A stretch of 64,000 bases of DNA, taken from contig NZ_BAABWX010000006.1 of the NCBI RefSeq assembly GCF_040364665.1, positions 32,909-96,908 on the forward strand. The letters are read 5' to 3'. Both the position numbers and the translations under genes were made by a program. Positions 1 to 8,223 of the stretch are shown here, one piece after another (the stretch's first letter is position 1; the number at the start of each line of letters is the position of its first letter). Source of the stretch: Cognatishimia sp. WU-CL00825 (GTDB lineage Bacteria > Pseudomonadota > Alphaproteobacteria > Rhodobacterales > Rhodobacteraceae). Below the pieces are notes generated by a model that saw nothing but the letters and a program-made list of their open reading frames with translations, was not told the DNA's origin and searched no databases.

Positions 1-230
1 CTGGCGGCCTCGACCACTGCGGGATGTGCATGGCCGGTGGACAGCGCGCCAAAGGCGTTCATCCAGTCGATATAGCTTTCGCCATCGACATCATAGAGCC
101 TGCACCCTTCGGCGCGCTCAATATAGGGCGGATAAGGCTTGAAAACGCGCGGCCCACGAGAGGCAGAATTGCCCCCGTCGACCAATACTTTTTCCGCCCG
201 TTCAGAAAGCGCTTGGGAATGCTGGCCCAT
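1..230 (-). CDS. class III aminotransferase, N-terminal part (truncated by window edge)
   Basis: Only the first 76 codons are present, read leftwards from an ATG at 230. The visible protein carries GPRVFKPYPPYIERAEG followed by YDVDGESYIDWMNAFGALS and GHAHPAV, the typical N-terminal segment of PLP-dependent class III aminotransferases, especially glutamate-1-semialdehyde aminomutase-like members. The PLP lysine lies outside the window, so substrate cannot be judged. The start is 4 nt beyond the stop of the guanidino-acid hydrolase gene on the same strand, which implies one operon. A transaminase after a hydrolase releasing an omega-amino acid makes metabolic sense, but that is inference. Confidence 0.75.
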   Translation of the reverse strand, partial: MGQHSQALSERAEKVLVDGGNSASRGPRVFKPYPPYIERAEGCRLYDVDGESYIDWMNAFGALSTGHAHPAVVEAA

Positions 231-234
231 GATC

Positions 235-1215
235 TTAGCCCGCCTTGTTGCGGTCGACGCAATCGGCCATCAGGCACATCAGCTCGAACATCACAGTTGC
301 CGCGATCAGTGCGGTGCCGCCAGAGGGGTCAAAGGGTGGCGATACTTCAACAATATCCGCGCCGATGATGTTGAGGTCTTTCAGGGACCGCACCATTTTC
401 AACGCTTCATAACTTGTGATGCCGCCGATTTCCGGCGTGCCCGTGCCGGGTGCAAAGGCCGGATCAAGGCTGTCGATGTCAAAGGTCACATAAACGGGCG
501 TGTCCCCAACAATGTCGGTGGCTTCCTTCATCGCCGCAACGATGCCCATGTCATAGAGCTCATCGATTGTGATGACCCGCATCCCGTGATCATAGCTGAA
601 CTTCCACAGGTCGGGCACAATCGTGCCGCCGCGAATGCCGATCTGAACCGATTTTTTGGGGTCGATCAAACCTTCATTCACAGCAGCACTGAACGAGGAC
701 CCATGATGGTGTTCCGACCCCTGATACATACCACCCGTGTCGCAGTGAGCGTCAATTTGAACCAATGCAACGGGGCCGTCTTTGGCCATCGCGCGCAGAA
801 TTGGAAGGGTCATCGAATGGTCCCCGCCCACGGCCAGCGGGAGAGCACCGGCTTCTTTTATCTCAGCAAAATAGCTCTCGATTTCCTTGTGTGCATGCTC
901 CAACTCGAACGGCATCACCGGCCATGCATCACCGATATCGCCAATTCGCGCCTTCTCATAAGGCGCAGCGCCCGTGGCTTGGTTGTAGCAGCGCATCATG
1001 GTGGACTGGATGCGCACATCGCGCGGACCAAGGCGTGTTCCGGTACGATTGGTCACGCCCCCATCATAGGGAACACCACACATCGCAATATCTAGGTCGG
1101 AGAGATTCTCGGTGAACGGCGCGCGCATGAAGCTCGGGATACCAGTGAAGCGCGGGTGGGACTTGGGATCTGCAAGTTCTGGGAATTGTGAGAGCATCTG
1201 ACGGCGAAAGTTCAT
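235..1215 (-). CDS. agmatinase/guanidino-acid hydrolase (ureohydrolase family)
   Basis: This 326-residue protein is a binuclear manganese ureohydrolase that cleaves a guanidino group to urea plus an amine. The metal ligands are visible in GGDHS (130-134), DAHCD (155-159) and FDIDSLDPAFAPG (245-257), with HHHGS at 169-173. Length and motifs fit agmatinase, guanidinobutyrase and guanidinopropionase, which motifs alone cannot separate. The start ATG follows AGAGG at a 6-nt spacing. The aminotransferase gene directly downstream favours a guanidino acid such as 4-guanidinobutyrate, whose product would be transaminated. A GntR regulator diverges from it. Confidence 0.85.
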   Translation of the reverse strand: MNFRRQMLSQFPELADPKSHPRFTGIPSFMRAPFTENLSDLDIAMCGVPYDGGVTNRTGTRLGPRDVRIQSTMMRCYNQATGAAPYEKARIGDIGDAWPVMPFELEHAHKEIESYFAEIKEAGALPLAVGGDHSMTLPILRAMAKDGPVALVQIDAHCDTGGMYQGSEHHHGSSFSAAVNEGLIDPKKSVQIGIRGGTIVPDLWKFSYDHGMRVITIDELYDMGIVAAMKEATDIVGDTPVYVTFDIDSLDPAFAPGTGTPEIGGITSYEALKMVRSLKDLNIIGADIVEVSPPFDPSGGTALIAATVMFELMCLMADCVDRNKAG

Positions 1216-1271
1216 GAGTAACCTCTAGAGTTTGATGGCGTGTCGACGCAATTGAACGTCCAATATCGTCA

Positions 1272-1285
1272 TTTGATATATCAAA
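1272..1285. promoter_or_regulatory. palindromic operator candidate between hydrolase and gntR genes
   Basis: TTTGATATATCAAA is a perfect 14-bp palindrome in the AT-rich intergenic region, about 57 bp upstream of the hydrolase start and 150 bp upstream of the divergent GntR gene. FCD-type GntR dimers bind short AT-rich palindromes, so this is a reasonable operator, though binding is not shown. Confidence 0.45.
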
Positions 1286-1384
1286 AAATGAATTATGGAA
1301 GATATTTTTTCATTTTTTTTCGATTACTCTTTGACCATGGCGCCCGGTTCATAGACATTCACGCATAGGAAATATGGTTGAACA

Positions 1385-1411
1385 GACCGTTACTTTGCCA
1401 AGGAAACGGTC
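1385..1411. promoter_or_regulatory. inverted repeat in the gntR leader
   Basis: GACCGTT and AACGGTC (7-bp arms, 13-nt loop) lie 21 bp before the regulator start. It could be an autoregulatory operator or an RNA hairpin. The evidence is the symmetry and position only. Confidence 0.3.
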
Positions 1412-1432
1412 GATCAACTCACGAGGATGCAC

Positions 1433-2092
1433 ATGCAAGCCACTGAACAAAAACATAAACTGACGTCGACCAAACTTGCTGACGACCTGCGTCAGCGCAT
1501 AGTGAAAGGCGAGTTGGCACCCGAGATTCGGTTGCGGCAAAGAGAGATTGCAGCGTACTACGACGTCAGCGGCATGTCGGCGCGCGACGCGGTGAAAATT
1601 CTGCTCAAAGAGGGATTCGCGACCCAGGAAGGCGCGAAGACTGTGGTTGTCTCGCCGCTATCCGCGATGGATTTTCTTGAGATCATGGAGCTGCGCCTGA
1701 TGTTAGAGCCGCGCGCCTTAGAGCTGTCGGGGCCGCGACTGTCATCAAAGGTGTTTACAGAACTGCGCGAAATTCTCGGCGATGAAACCTCTGACTGGAC
1801 ACCGCTGGAAACTGCGGAACGGCATTGGGCGTTTCACGAATTGCTATACAGTCGCGCGTCGCGGCCAAGGTCCGCGGCCATCCTGCAAACTCTTAACGGG
1901 CATCTTGTGCGTTATATGCTCCCGCTTTGGACAAGTGTCGGTATCGGTGAAAACTGGCGTCCCCACCATCTGCGCCTTGTCGAACAAGTTGAGGCAGGTG
2001 CCTATAAGGATGCCTCTGAAGAGCTTAGAACTGACCTTATGCAAACGAAGACGCGTGTTCTGGAAAACTTGGCCATTGACCCGGTTCCTTAA
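1433..2092 (+). CDS. GntR family regulator (FCD subfamily)
   Basis: The 219-residue protein has an N-terminal winged helix (about 10-75; LADDLRQRIVKGELAPEIRL, then LRQREIAAYYDVSGMSARDA) and a helical FCD effector domain from about 85 onward (MELRLMLEPRALELSG). FCD regulators sense small organic acids and repress neighbouring catabolic genes. I chose ATG 1433 over ATG 1427 because GAGG ends at 1426, giving no spacing for the first ATG and 6 nt for the second. It diverges from the guanidino-acid hydrolase, its most likely target. Confidence 0.85.
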   Translation: MQATEQKHKLTSTKLADDLRQRIVKGELAPEIRLRQREIAAYYDVSGMSARDAVKILLKEGFATQEGAKTVVVSPLSAMDFLEIMELRLMLEPRALELSGPRLSSKVFTELREILGDETSDWTPLETAERHWAFHELLYSRASRPRSAAILQTLNGHLVRYMLPLWTSVGIGENWRPHHLRLVEQVEAGAYKDASEELRTDLMQTKTRVLENLAIDPVP

Positions 2093-2140
2093 GACCTCTC
2101 ATCACGTCAAAGGGCCTTTGGCAACTATGACAACCCATGA

Positions 2141-2202
2141 GCTGTGGGGGCATAGCCGGGAGCGAAAGCTCCGCTCGTCCGCTATCTCTATTCCCCCACA
2201 GC
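2141..2202. terminator. bidirectional terminator candidate between convergent genes
   Basis: GCTGTGGGGG (2141-2150) pairs with CCCCCACAGC (2193-2202). Inside is a second hairpin GGAGC-GAAA-GCTCC (2159-2172) with a stable tetraloop. The structure sits between the GntR gene and the oppositely oriented response regulator and overlaps the last codons of the latter. There is no clear T-tract. Confidence 0.45.
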
Positions 2203-3243
2203 CACCTTGTCGTCGCGCATTTCGGCTTTGAGAAGGGCGGCATAGGTTTCGCGGTCGGCTTGGGTGCTGGTGCCGTCGGCCTTGAGCACACGTGCGGACA
2301 TTTGCAGGATTTCGTGGTAGCTGACCGAGCGGGCCTCGGCCCGTGCGACGGCGTTTTGCAGGCTGGTTAGGCTGCCGGCGCGGGTCAGCGAGATCAGCGA
2401 GACCGGCTCGCCAGCGCAGATCTGGACGGTAACGCCGGAAATGCGGGTGGCGGTCATGTCGCGCACCTTGCGGTTGAGAGTCTTTTCCAGCTCGAATTGC
2501 GAAAACGGTTTGCGGCTGCTGGTGGCGCAGGCAAAGACGCCATTGCCACGATAGGTCACCAGATCGGAGTGTTCGCCGTAGAGTTCGGTCAGCTGTTGGC
2601 CGATTTCAGTCAGCAACTGGCGAAAGCCAATGCGCGAGATGTTGCGAAAGACTTTTTCAACGTTCAGGATCTTGATGGCAAAAACGCTGGTCATCAGCAT
2701 TTTCATGCGCGACAGCTGTAGCAGGTAGTTTTCAAACGACACATAGCCAACCAGCCGTTCGATGCCGAGGATTTCGACGGGTTCAGACAGGCTGTGTTCA
2801 AAACTGCGGTTCAGATCGCTTTTGAGATTGCTGATCTCTTCGTAGCGGCGCTGCATGCGCGCCTGTTGCTGGATCAGACGTTCGGCGTTTTGCAGGCGGC
2901 TAGTGAGTTCGAGGAACTCAAAGGGTTTGGTGATGTAATCGGTGGCACCGGCCAGAAAGGCTTTGTCGACAAATTTCTTTTGCGCCATGGCGGTGAGCAT
3001 CAGAATTGGGGTGTCTTCATAGTCTTTATGGTGGCGCAGGCGCTCGCAAAGCTCGATGCCATCCATCTCGGGCATCTGGATATCAAGCAGGAAACAGTCA
3101 AATTTTGAGGGGCTGCTGGCGCAGGCAGACAGGGCTTCGATGCCCGAACTTGCGGTCCAGATCACGTGATCTGTCTCGGCCTCAATCGAGGTCGCTAAAA
3201 GCTCTCTGATGTTCTCATCGTCGTCGACGGCAAGTATGCGCAT
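2188..3243 (-). CDS. response regulator with degenerate GGDEF-like output domain (left copy)
   Basis: The 351-residue protein starts with a complete receiver domain: DDD at 7-9, phosphoacceptor D54 in LLDIQMPEMDG, T84 and K106 in TKPF. A linker (about 120-165) leads to a C-terminal domain whose order of segments resembles a diguanylate cyclase, but the GG(D/E)EF signature reads GNGVF (233-237), so catalysis is not expected. The right-end regulator (48991-49950) has the same architecture and the same GNGVF. I chose the start at MRILAV by analogy with that paralogue (preceded by GGATGAGGCC); in-frame ATG 3255 and GTG 3303 are alternatives. It borders the flagellar cluster. Confidence 0.75.
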   Translation of the reverse strand: MRILAVDDDENIRELLATSIEAETDHVIWTASSGIEALSACASSPSKFDCFLLDIQMPEMDGIELCERLRHHKDYEDTPILMLTAMAQKKFVDKAFLAGATDYITKPFEFLELTSRLQNAERLIQQQARMQRRYEEISNLKSDLNRSFEHSLSEPVEILGIERLVGYVSFENYLLQLSRMKMLMTSVFAIKILNVEKVFRNISRIGFRQLLTEIGQQLTELYGEHSDLVTYRGNGVFACATSSRKPFSQFELEKTLNRKVRDMTATRISGVTVQICAGEPVSLISLTRAGSLTSLQNAVARAEARSVSYHEILQMSARVLKADGTSTQADRETYAALLKAEMRDDKVAVGE

Positions 3244-3558
3244 GGCCTCATCCATTCCAAGGGGTGCAACCGAAACGAGAGGCCTAATTGAGTGCTTCTG
3301 CACCTGACCGCTTGCTTATTGGTTACTCAGTACGGAAAAACACAGTTATTTGGTGAGTTTGGCAGGAAATGGGCGAATTGCGGGCGAAATGTGGCGAATA
3401 TCCTGTGAGTTGAGCAACGGTTCGGTGACGAAATTGAAACAATCGTTAATATTTGACAAATTTTCCGGGTTTTGAGGCAAGGATTAATCCCCCTTTAACC
3501 TCGCTGGGCTAGTTTGTTCTTGTGAGGCAAATAAAAAAATAGTTCGAAAGAAACTTAA
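3244..3558. promoter_or_regulatory. intergenic control region between response regulator and flaF
   Basis: This 315-bp AT-rich stretch has no convincing gene. It holds an exact CtrA-type box (3484-3499) and an overlapping copy of the cluster-wide motif, GCAAGGATTA at 3477-3486. Both lie 60-80 bp before flaF. The left half probably carries the promoter of the divergent response regulator, but I could not place it. Confidence 0.5.
3484..3499 (+). promoter_or_regulatory. CtrA-type box upstream of flaF
   Basis: TTAATCCCCCTTTAAC matches TTAA-N7-TTAAC exactly, 59 bp before the flaF start. CtrA controls flagellar genes in many alphaproteobacteria. The match and position are seen; occupancy is inferred. 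Confidence 0.65.
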
Positions 3559-3957
3559 ATGAGCATAACCGCATATAAGCGGACGATATCTGACACAGAA
3601 TCTCCGCGACAAATAGAACGGCGTGTGTTTACCAGTGTTACGGCAGAAATAGAGCAAAAATACCTCGCCTTTGATCAGGCGGAAAACGGCGGCGAAAAGC
3701 TACGCATTTTGGCAGAAGGTCTGCGAGACGCGCTTTGGCGTAACCAACAGGTATGGAATGCGATCCGTGGCGATCTGATTGAACCAGGCAACGCGCTTCC
3801 CCCAGATCTAAAAGCCGGATTGATTTCTTTGTCGTTGTGGGTTGATACTCATACGCAGGGCGTCATGGGTGGCACTCTGAAAGTGAAACCATTGCTGGAT
3901 ATCAACCGCAGTATTATTCGCGGGCTAGAAGGCAATCCGATGCATGTCATGGAGTAG
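3559..3957 (+). CDS. flaF: flagellar biosynthesis regulator FlaF
   Basis: The 132-residue protein matches FlaF across its length, with the characteristic TESPRQIERRVFTSVT near residues 12-27 and LRDALWRNQQVWNAIRGDL in the middle. FlaF is a small cytosolic factor needed for flagellin synthesis and export and acts against FlbT in controlling flagellin mRNA. It is the first gene of a unit with flbT (3-nt gap) and the DUF1217 gene, behind a CtrA-type box. Family recognition is strong; the exact mechanism here is known only from relatives such as Caulobacter. Confidence 0.9.
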   Translation: MSITAYKRTISDTESPRQIERRVFTSVTAEIEQKYLAFDQAENGGEKLRILAEGLRDALWRNQQVWNAIRGDLIEPGNALPPDLKAGLISLSLWVDTHTQGVMGGTLKVKPLLDINRSIIRGLEGNPMHVME

Positions 3958-3960
3958 GGC

Positions 3961-4377
3961 TTGGCACTTCGTCTAACGCTGAAACCAAATGAAAAAATCG
4001 TCATTAACGGTTGTGTCATTCGCAATGCTGATCGGCGCCAGATGCTGACCATTGAAAACCACGCAGATATTGTGCGTGGGGTCGACCTGTTAGACGAGTC
4101 CGAGGCCGGGTCTCCGGTTAAAAAAGTGTATTACTTTATTCAGGCTGCCTTATTAAAGCCAGATATTCGTGATGAACTAGTGCCGGTGATCCAGAAAGAT
4201 CTGGCAAGCCTTGTGCCGATTTTCCATGAGGAAATAGGCGGACATATTTTTGAAGCGGCGACGCATGTGTCGTGTCGTGACTTTTATAAAGCCATGCGGG
4301 CCCTGCGCCCGTTGATCAAATACGAGGCACGCCTGCTGGATATGATCAATGGCAAAACGGTTGCCGCCGCGGAGTAG
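3961..4377 (+). CDS. flbT: flagellin mRNA regulator FlbT
   Basis: The 138-residue protein begins LRLTLKPNEKIVINGCVIRN, a signature of FlbT, and keeps the usual length. In Caulobacter FlbT binds the 5' leader of flagellin mRNA and promotes its decay when assembly stalls. The start codon is TTG at 3961, 3 nt after the flaF stop, consistent with translational coupling and weak initiation. The flagellin gene of this cluster has a hairpin-bearing leader (22252-22284) that could be its target. Confidence 0.9.
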   Translation: MALRLTLKPNEKIVINGCVIRNADRRQMLTIENHADIVRGVDLLDESEAGSPVKKVYYFIQAALLKPDIRDELVPVIQKDLASLVPIFHEEIGGHIFEAATHVSCRDFYKAMRALRPLIKYEARLLDMINGKTVAAAE

Positions 4378-4382
4378 AGACA

Positions 4383-5207
4383 ATGGTGTTGAGTATTTCG
4401 GGATTGGGCAGCCAGATGGCGCTGAACCTGGTGGATCGCACCAAGGATCGCCAGATGGAAACCCTGCGCACCGAAGCGCAGCATCAACGTCTGGCAGATG
4501 GTTTTCGCGACCGTATTGCGTCGATTTCAACCCCAGAAGAATTCGTCAAAGACTATGAGGTTTATAGTTTTGTGATGAAGGCCTTTGATCTGGAGGATCA
4601 GATTTTTGGCAAGGGCATGATCCGTAAGGTGTTGGAAAGTGACCCGGACGATGACAGTTCGCTGGTCAACCGTCTGACCAATTCCAACTTTGACGCGCTG
4701 CATGAGGCCATGGGATTTACCACTGGCAACGGCCCGCAAATCCCTGATTTCAGCGATACAGCCTGGCAGGATGCCATGGTTGACCGCTATTTTGTTACCA
4801 CTTTTCGCAATGAAAATGCCGATCAAAATCAGACCGTTGGCACGGTTTTAGAGCTGCGCGAAAAGGTTGCAGACATCGACAGTTGGTTTGATGTTCTGAA
4901 AGACAAAGAGATGACGGAGTTTTTTCAACGGGCTTTGTTTTTGCCAGAGGAAATGTCTGGGCTTGATGTCGATAAGCAGGCCGAGATTTTTGCGGATAAG
5001 TATGATCTTGAAAAATTGAGTGATCCGCGTGAAGTGGATCAGCTGATCACCAAGTTTATTGCGATTTCAGATATCGTTGACCCGCCACAAACCAGCTATA
5101 ACAGCGTGGCAATCACCCTGTTGAATTCTTCGATTTCCGGGCAATTTGTGCCGATCACGCTGGATATTCCGGCGGTCAACTATTCTCGGGCCAGCCTGTA
5201 CCGCTAG
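4383..5207 (+). CDS. DUF1217 flagellar-cluster protein
   Basis: The 274-residue, mostly helical protein (LVDRTKDRQMETLRTEAQ, FVKDYEVYSFVMKAFDLEDQ) belongs to the DUF1217 family, found in alphaproteobacterial flagellar loci. It has no signal peptide or membrane span. It follows flbT by 5 nt in the same unit and meets fliG tail to tail, with 4 nt between the stops. Its role is not established; an assembly or export-related function is likely only by context. Confidence 0.7.
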   Translation: MVLSISGLGSQMALNLVDRTKDRQMETLRTEAQHQRLADGFRDRIASISTPEEFVKDYEVYSFVMKAFDLEDQIFGKGMIRKVLESDPDDDSSLVNRLTNSNFDALHEAMGFTTGNGPQIPDFSDTAWQDAMVDRYFVTTFRNENADQNQTVGTVLELREKVADIDSWFDVLKDKEMTEFFQRALFLPEEMSGLDVDKQAEIFADKYDLEKLSDPREVDQLITKFIAISDIVDPPQTSYNSVAITLLNSSISGQFVPITLDIPAVNYSRASLYR

Positions 5208-5211
5208 GCGC

Positions 5212-6234
5212 TTATTCGATCATGTCGTCTTCGTTTTCTTCCGGCAATTCGATTTCGCCGCTGTCGGCCAATTGCAACGCGGCCTCTACCATTTCAGACT
5301 GCGCTTCTTTCACGTCGCGGGATTTGACCGGGCCCATGGCTTGCATTTCTTCGACCAGCATGTCGCGGGATCGTGCGGGCATCGAGCTGAGGAAATGCTC
5401 GCGAACTTCTTTTTCGGCGCCGCGCAGGGCCAGGGGCAGGTTGTTGCCGGTGACTTCGCGCATGACTTTGGCCAAGGCGCTGGCTTTGAGTTTGGTCAGA
5501 TCGTCAAACACAAACATTTTTTGTTTGATGGACCGCAGTTTCTCTGGAATTTTCGCCTCGAGGTCGCGTGACAGGCCTTCGAGCAGTTTGGAATCCAGCT
5601 TGTTGAACACTTTGACCAGACGTTTTTCGGCTTCGGCTTCGGCGTTTTCACCAGCTTTGGCCAAGACTTCGCTGCGCAGACTTTCTTCGATGGCCTGAAT
5701 GGCATCTGCAGGCAATTGTTCCATGGCCACCATGCGTTCGACCAGGTCAACCGAGCGGTCATGGCCAAGCAACGGCAGCACTTTGGCCACCGCATCCGGC
5801 GACAGGCGCGACAGGACAACCGCAACGGTCTGATTGTGTTCCTTGCGCAGGTAATCGGCCAGCATTTTTTCGTCGAGCTCTGACAGATCTTTCCACAGGT
5901 TGCCGGTGCTGCTGCCTTCGATTTCTTCCAGGATTTCGTTGACGCGGTCTTCGGGCAAAAAGCCCTTGAGCAAGCCGCGCGCGGCTTCGACCGAGCCGGT
6001 GATGCCACCGTAGCTGGAAACCTTTTGGCCAAATTCGCGCATGACCTCTTCGACCACTTCGGCCTGCACTTCCCCCATCGCGGAAATGGCGCGGGTGATC
6101 TTGCTGATTTCACGCGTGTCGAGCTGTTGCATCAAAGCGCTGCCACGTTCTTCGCCCAGGCAAAGGAACAGAATGGCCGATTTCTCGGGTCCGCTTAGTC
6201 GTTTGGCCCGACGGAAGGAGGCGAATTGGTTCAT
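5212..6234 (-). CDS. fliG: flagellar motor switch protein FliG
   Basis: FliG (340 aa) links the MS ring to FliM and carries the torque helix facing MotA. The N-terminal segment LSGPEKSAILFLCLG is clear. The middle EHPQ motif reads EHNQ (132-135), and the C-terminal domain begins MFVFDDL (240-246). The five charged torque positions known from E. coli keep their charge here: R271, R288, E295, E296 and K304. The tail ends in an acidic run (EENEDD). The gene is separated from fliP by 122 bp that contain a palindrome and two motif copies, so it is probably its own transcription unit. Confidence 0.95.
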   Translation of the reverse strand: MNQFASFRRAKRLSGPEKSAILFLCLGEERGSALMQQLDTREISKITRAISAMGEVQAEVVEEVMREFGQKVSSYGGITGSVEAARGLLKGFLPEDRVNEILEEIEGSSTGNLWKDLSELDEKMLADYLRKEHNQTVAVVLSRLSPDAVAKVLPLLGHDRSVDLVERMVAMEQLPADAIQAIEESLRSEVLAKAGENAEAEAEKRLVKVFNKLDSKLLEGLSRDLEAKIPEKLRSIKQKMFVFDDLTKLKASALAKVMREVTGNNLPLALRGAEKEVREHFLSSMPARSRDMLVEEMQAMGPVKSRDVKEAQSEMVEAALQLADSGEIELPEENEDDMIE

Positions 6235-6257
6235 TACCTGTCCCGGTCATGCACGTT

Positions 6258-6327
6258 GCAAGGATAGTTATTCATGAATAACCCGAACTATTCTTGAAGT
6301 CCAACAAGAACCTTAACGAAACGTAAA
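6258..6327 (-). promoter_or_regulatory. fliG promoter region with palindrome and paired motif
   Basis: A perfect 16-bp palindrome, GTTATTCATGAATAAC (6267-6282), is flanked by inverted copies of a motif found across the cluster: CTATCCTTGC on the minus strand (6258-6267) and CTATTCTTGA on the plus strand (6288-6297). The minus copy ends 23 nt before the fliG ATG. A one-mismatch CtrA-type box (6313-6327) lies further upstream. Confidence 0.45.
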
Positions 6328-6356
6328 AACTATCAGCCTATGGGGGAGCGTTGTGC

Positions 6357-7184
6357 CTATCCGCCGCCCGCATAGGGGAGATAGGATTGCATGAGCGAGC
6401 CTGCCAACATGTACCAGCCATCGATCAGCACAAAGAAGATCACTTTGAAGGGCAAGGAAACGATGACCGGGGGCAGCATCATCATACCGGCGCTCATCAG
6501 CACAGAGGCGACGATCAAGTCGATGGCGATAAAGGGCAGATAGAGCAGAAAGCCGATGGTAAAGGCGCGGCGCAGTTCTGAGATCATGAAGCTGGGCACC
6601 AGAATGCGCCAAGAGACTTCTTCAGGGGAGGCGGGGGCAACATCGGGGTTTTCTTCGCCGGCGATGTCGGCAAACAGCGCGATGTCTTTTTCGCGGGTGT
6701 TGGCATACATAAAGGCGCGGAACGGATCGGAAATGGCCATGACGGCCTGTTCTTCGGTGATCGAGTTTTGGATCAGCGGGCGTAGGCCAGCCTGATAGGC
6801 GTCTTCAAACACCGGCTGCATGACAAAATAGGTCATGAAAAGCGCCATGGCGTTCAGCACCATATTGGGCGGGGTTTGGTTCAGGCCCAAGGCAGAGCGC
6901 AGCATCGAGAAAACAATGACAAAACGGGTGAAACTGGTCATCACCACCAAAAGACCCGGTGCAACCGACAGCACCGTGACCAGCGCAAACAGCTGGATGA
7001 TGCGGCCCGACAGGGTGGCGTTGGCGTCGCTGCCCGCCTCGGATTGGCCAAAAGTGGACGACAGATCGCGGATCAGACTGCCGATATCGGCATCCTGGGC
7101 AAAGGCCGGGCTGGTGAGCACAACAGCGGCCATAAAGAGCGCAGCAAGCACCCAGGATCTTTTGACTTTAAGGGGGGGCAACAC
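6357..7184 (-). CDS. fliP: flagellar export gate protein FliP
   Basis: FliP (275 aa) forms the export gate with FliQ and FliR in the inner membrane. A cleavable signal peptide (residues 1-29, ending SPAFAQ) precedes four membrane spans, with the family motif SFTRFVIVFSMLRSALGLNQ (from about residue 84) followed by PPNMVL. The C-terminal span IFFVLIDGWYMLAGSLMQSY is also typical. The start is GTG at 7184, 8 nt after the fliN stop; the next ATG would remove most of the signal peptide. It is the last gene of fliF-fliH-fliN-fliP. Confidence 0.95.
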   Translation of the reverse strand: MLPPLKVKRSWVLAALFMAAVVLTSPAFAQDADIGSLIRDLSSTFGQSEAGSDANATLSGRIIQLFALVTVLSVAPGLLVVMTSFTRFVIVFSMLRSALGLNQTPPNMVLNAMALFMTYFVMQPVFEDAYQAGLRPLIQNSITEEQAVMAISDPFRAFMYANTREKDIALFADIAGEENPDVAPASPEEVSWRILVPSFMISELRRAFTIGFLLYLPFIAIDLIVASVLMSAGMMMLPPVIVSLPFKVIFFVLIDGWYMLAGSLMQSYLPYAGGG

Positions 7185-7192
7185 CGGTTTGC

Positions 7193-7549
7193 TTATTGGC
7201 CGGGGATGAAGTCTTTGACGATCTCGCGCAGGGCGACGCCAATGAAATCACCGTTGACTTTGACCAGATCGCCACGGGCCACCATGCGGTCATTGATCAT
7301 GATATCAATCGGGTCGCCGACCTTGCGGTCCAGTTCAATCACCGAGCCACGGGTCAATTCCAACAGATCGGAAATTGACATGCGGCTGCGACCCAGCACA
7401 ACCCGCACGTCCAGTTTGACGTTATAAAGCGCATCTATATTGCGACCATCGCCGCCCTCGGCCATGGCCTGTAGGGTTTCTGCATCAAGGCCTTCGGTGG
7501 CTTTGGGTGCGTCGGTTTCGGTCTCTGGGGTCTGAGTGTCTTCTGACAT
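7193..7549 (-). CDS. fliN: flagellar motor switch protein FliN
   Basis: The 118-residue protein has an acidic, disordered N-terminus (about 1-38) and a SpoA domain (about 40-114) with LDVRVVLGRSRMSISDLLEL and GSVIELDRKVGDPIDIMIND, the classic FliN sequence. FliN forms the lower C-ring with FliM and docks FliH. The gene follows fliH by 17 nt and precedes fliP, within the fliF operon. Confidence 0.95.
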   Translation of the reverse strand: MSEDTQTPETETDAPKATEGLDAETLQAMAEGGDGRNIDALYNVKLDVRVVLGRSRMSISDLLELTRGSVIELDRKVGDPIDIMINDRMVARGDLVKVNGDFIGVALREIVKDFIPGQ

Positions 7550-7566
7550 GGTCTGGACCTTTGTGT

Positions 7567-8223
7567 TTACGGTTTCAATTGCGCAGAAGCTTGGCGCAGC
7601 GCGTCCAATAGCTCTGCGCAGATGCGATCAAGGCTGTAGTTCATAAAGCCGTTTTCCCAGCTCATCTTGGCTTCGCCATTGGTCAGGCTGGGGTCGGCGA
7701 TGATGTCGGCGTTGGTGACTTGTTCGGCGACAAAGGCGTTGCGCAGATCAGCAGCGATGGCGGCTTCGGTGTCGGGCGACAGGCGCAGCGAAAGTTTGGA
7801 CTGGCGCGCGCCCAGCCGCATGGCGTCTTTCAGACGCGCCTGAACCAAGTCAGCGGACATGGTTTTGATCAGATCCGGGGCGATGCGTTCGGAAATTTCC
7901 AGCACCATATCCACCAGATCGCGTTCTAGTTCGGTGCGCCGGGCCGCGTCTTGTGCAAGGAATTCAGTGAGTTGCTGGCGGATGTCTTCCAGAGCGGTTG
8001 CCGATTTGACCTCTTGGGCCTCTAGGATTTCGCGGCGTCCGGCCTGACGGCCTTCGGTCTCGCCCATTTCCATGCCCTGCGCGCGGGCTTCGGCCAAAAG
8101 GCCGGTCAGCTCGTCTTCGGTAAAGGTGTAAACCGGGGCGGCGGGTGCTTCGCCCTGCGCGGCGCCGTGACCGTTGATCTGGTCAGTTTCGGCATCAAAA
8201 TCGCGCAGAATGAGGGCCATCAT
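7567..8223 (-). CDS. fliH: flagellar assembly protein FliH
   Basis: The 218-residue protein sits between fliF and fliN and has the FliH layout: a variable N-terminus, a long coiled coil with repeated charged and alanine residues (about 45-115), and a C-terminal region that binds the export ATPase. FliH regulates FliI and tethers it to the C-ring. Sequence similarity to FliH/YscL is weak, so the call rests on position and architecture. Its start (MM at 8218-8223) overlaps the fliF stop by 4 nt, indicating tight coupling. Confidence 0.75.
   Translation of the reverse strand: MMALILRDFDAETDQINGHGAAQGEAPAAPVYTFTEDELTGLLAEARAQGMEMGETEGRQAGRREILEAQEVKSATALEDIRQQLTEFLAQDAARRTELERDLVDMVLEISERIAPDLIKTMSADLVQARLKDAMRLGARQSKLSLRLSPDTEAAIAADLRNAFVAEQVTNADIIADPSLTNGEAKMSWENGFMNYSLDRICAELLDALRQASAQLKP

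Noticed and set aside
139..1095. 318-codon plus-strand frame opposite the hydrolase
   Set aside because: Shadow of a strong ureohydrolase gene; no ribosome-binding site or motif.
6258..6267. Sigma-54 promoter suggested by CTTGC
   Set aside because: No GG at the -24 position at this or the other motif copies inspected.
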